Source: Sulfitobacter sp. SK012 (GTDB lineage: Bacteria > Pseudomonadota > Alphaproteobacteria > Rhodobacterales > Rhodobacteraceae). From it: 64,000 nt of DNA. Within the stretch, counting starts at the first letter, position 1; every line of letters starts with the position of its first letter. The position numbers were made by a program, and so were the translations under genes. Below are positions 63,831 to 64,000 of the stretch, piece by piece. The notes under the pieces are model-generated. The model worked only from the letters and a program-made list of their open reading frames with translations, did no database searches and was not told the origin of the DNA. Location of the stretch: the NCBI RefSeq assembly GCF_003352085.1, contig NZ_CP025804.1:3472001-3536000 (forward strand), written 5' to 3'.

Positions 63831-64000
63831 TCACCCAACTGGCTCAGACCCAAGTGCCAAGTCGAAACGTCGCTGTGTATCGAGCACCTCGCGACTGGTT
63901 TCCAGAAGCCGATCTTGGGCTTGCCAATCAAAGAATGCCAAATCAGTATCTAGCCTTTCGCTGCAATCTCTACCAATGACTGCTGTGCGGGCAAGATGTG
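63831..64000 (-). CDS. Partial gene at right edge, unknown function
   Basis: The last 56 codons of a minus-strand frame open to the window end; stop TGA at 63833-63831. The visible chain (TAVIGRDCSERLDTDLAFFDW, then a helical LLETSREVLDTQRRFDLAL and a short tail) reads like real protein, but I do not recognise it. It converges on the helicase with a 12-bp gap, so its relation to that gene is unclear. Confidence 0.5.
   Translation of the reverse strand, partial: HLARTAVIGRDCSERLDTDLAFFDWQAQDRLLETSREVLDTQRRFDLALGSEPVG

Noticed and set aside
1..64000. CRISPR arrays, tRNA and rRNA genes
   Set aside because: No regularly spaced direct repeats with unique spacers, no cloverleaf-like or CCA-ended tRNA sequence and no rRNA-like sequence was recognised by reading.

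Overview
The window comes from an alphaproteobacterium of the Roseobacter group (Rhodobacterales), probably marine. The evidence is the gene content: TRAP and TAXI binding proteins, the Anbu/transglutaminase/ATP-grasp cluster, paired photolyases, a GH63/lyxose-isomerase sugar cluster and a RecQ-UvrD fusion helicase. Codon use and intergenic style fit this group. The many insertion sequences and dispersed repeats recall IS-rich genera such as Octadecabacter, but that genus is only a guess. No rRNA, tRNA or CRISPR array was seen.

Layout. 1-2.9 kb: a TRAP binding protein (cut by the window edge) and a Gfo/Idh/MocA dehydrogenase, divergent from a GntR regulator. 3.5-5 kb: an adenylate cyclase with a periplasmic haem-type sensor. 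5.7-9.7 kb: a TetR regulator divergent from two exported proteins, then a small membrane protein. 9.9-15.4 kb: an IS21 element abutting the 5' end of a photolyase-like gene, followed by DUF2805 and a photolyase. 15.7-18.5 kb: an IS5 remnant, a candidate sRNA and an amino-acid ABC operon without its ATPase. 19.3-27.7 kb: the Anbu proteasome-like cluster with three transglutaminases, a permuted ATP-grasp protein and an alpha-E protein. 28-33 kb: two inverted IS30 copies around a DUF3604 gene. 33.5-37.8 kb: an unusual set in which a periplasmic-binding-protein/pentameric ligand-gated ion channel fusion lies between two orphan TAXI binding proteins. 39-40.4 kb: an IS256 element. 40.7-50.6 kb: a LacI-controlled transport and hydrolysis cluster that reads as mannosyl- or glucosylglycerate catabolism, with its glycerate kinase broken by an in-frame stop. 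51.3-55 kb: an HlyD protein with a small membrane partner, an AraC regulator and a glycine-zipper lipoprotein-like protein. 55.5-63.8 kb: a decayed McrBC restriction locus divergent from a 1901-residue exonuclease-RecQ-UvrD helicase. A partial gene runs off the right edge.

A dispersed intergenic repeat recurs at least eleven times. It is the landing site of both IS30 copies and the IS256 copy, and IS21 lies beside one. The most interesting biology is the ligand-gated channel locus (33.5-37.8 kb). Next are the glycoside-glycerate cluster and the broken defence locus beside the giant helicase.
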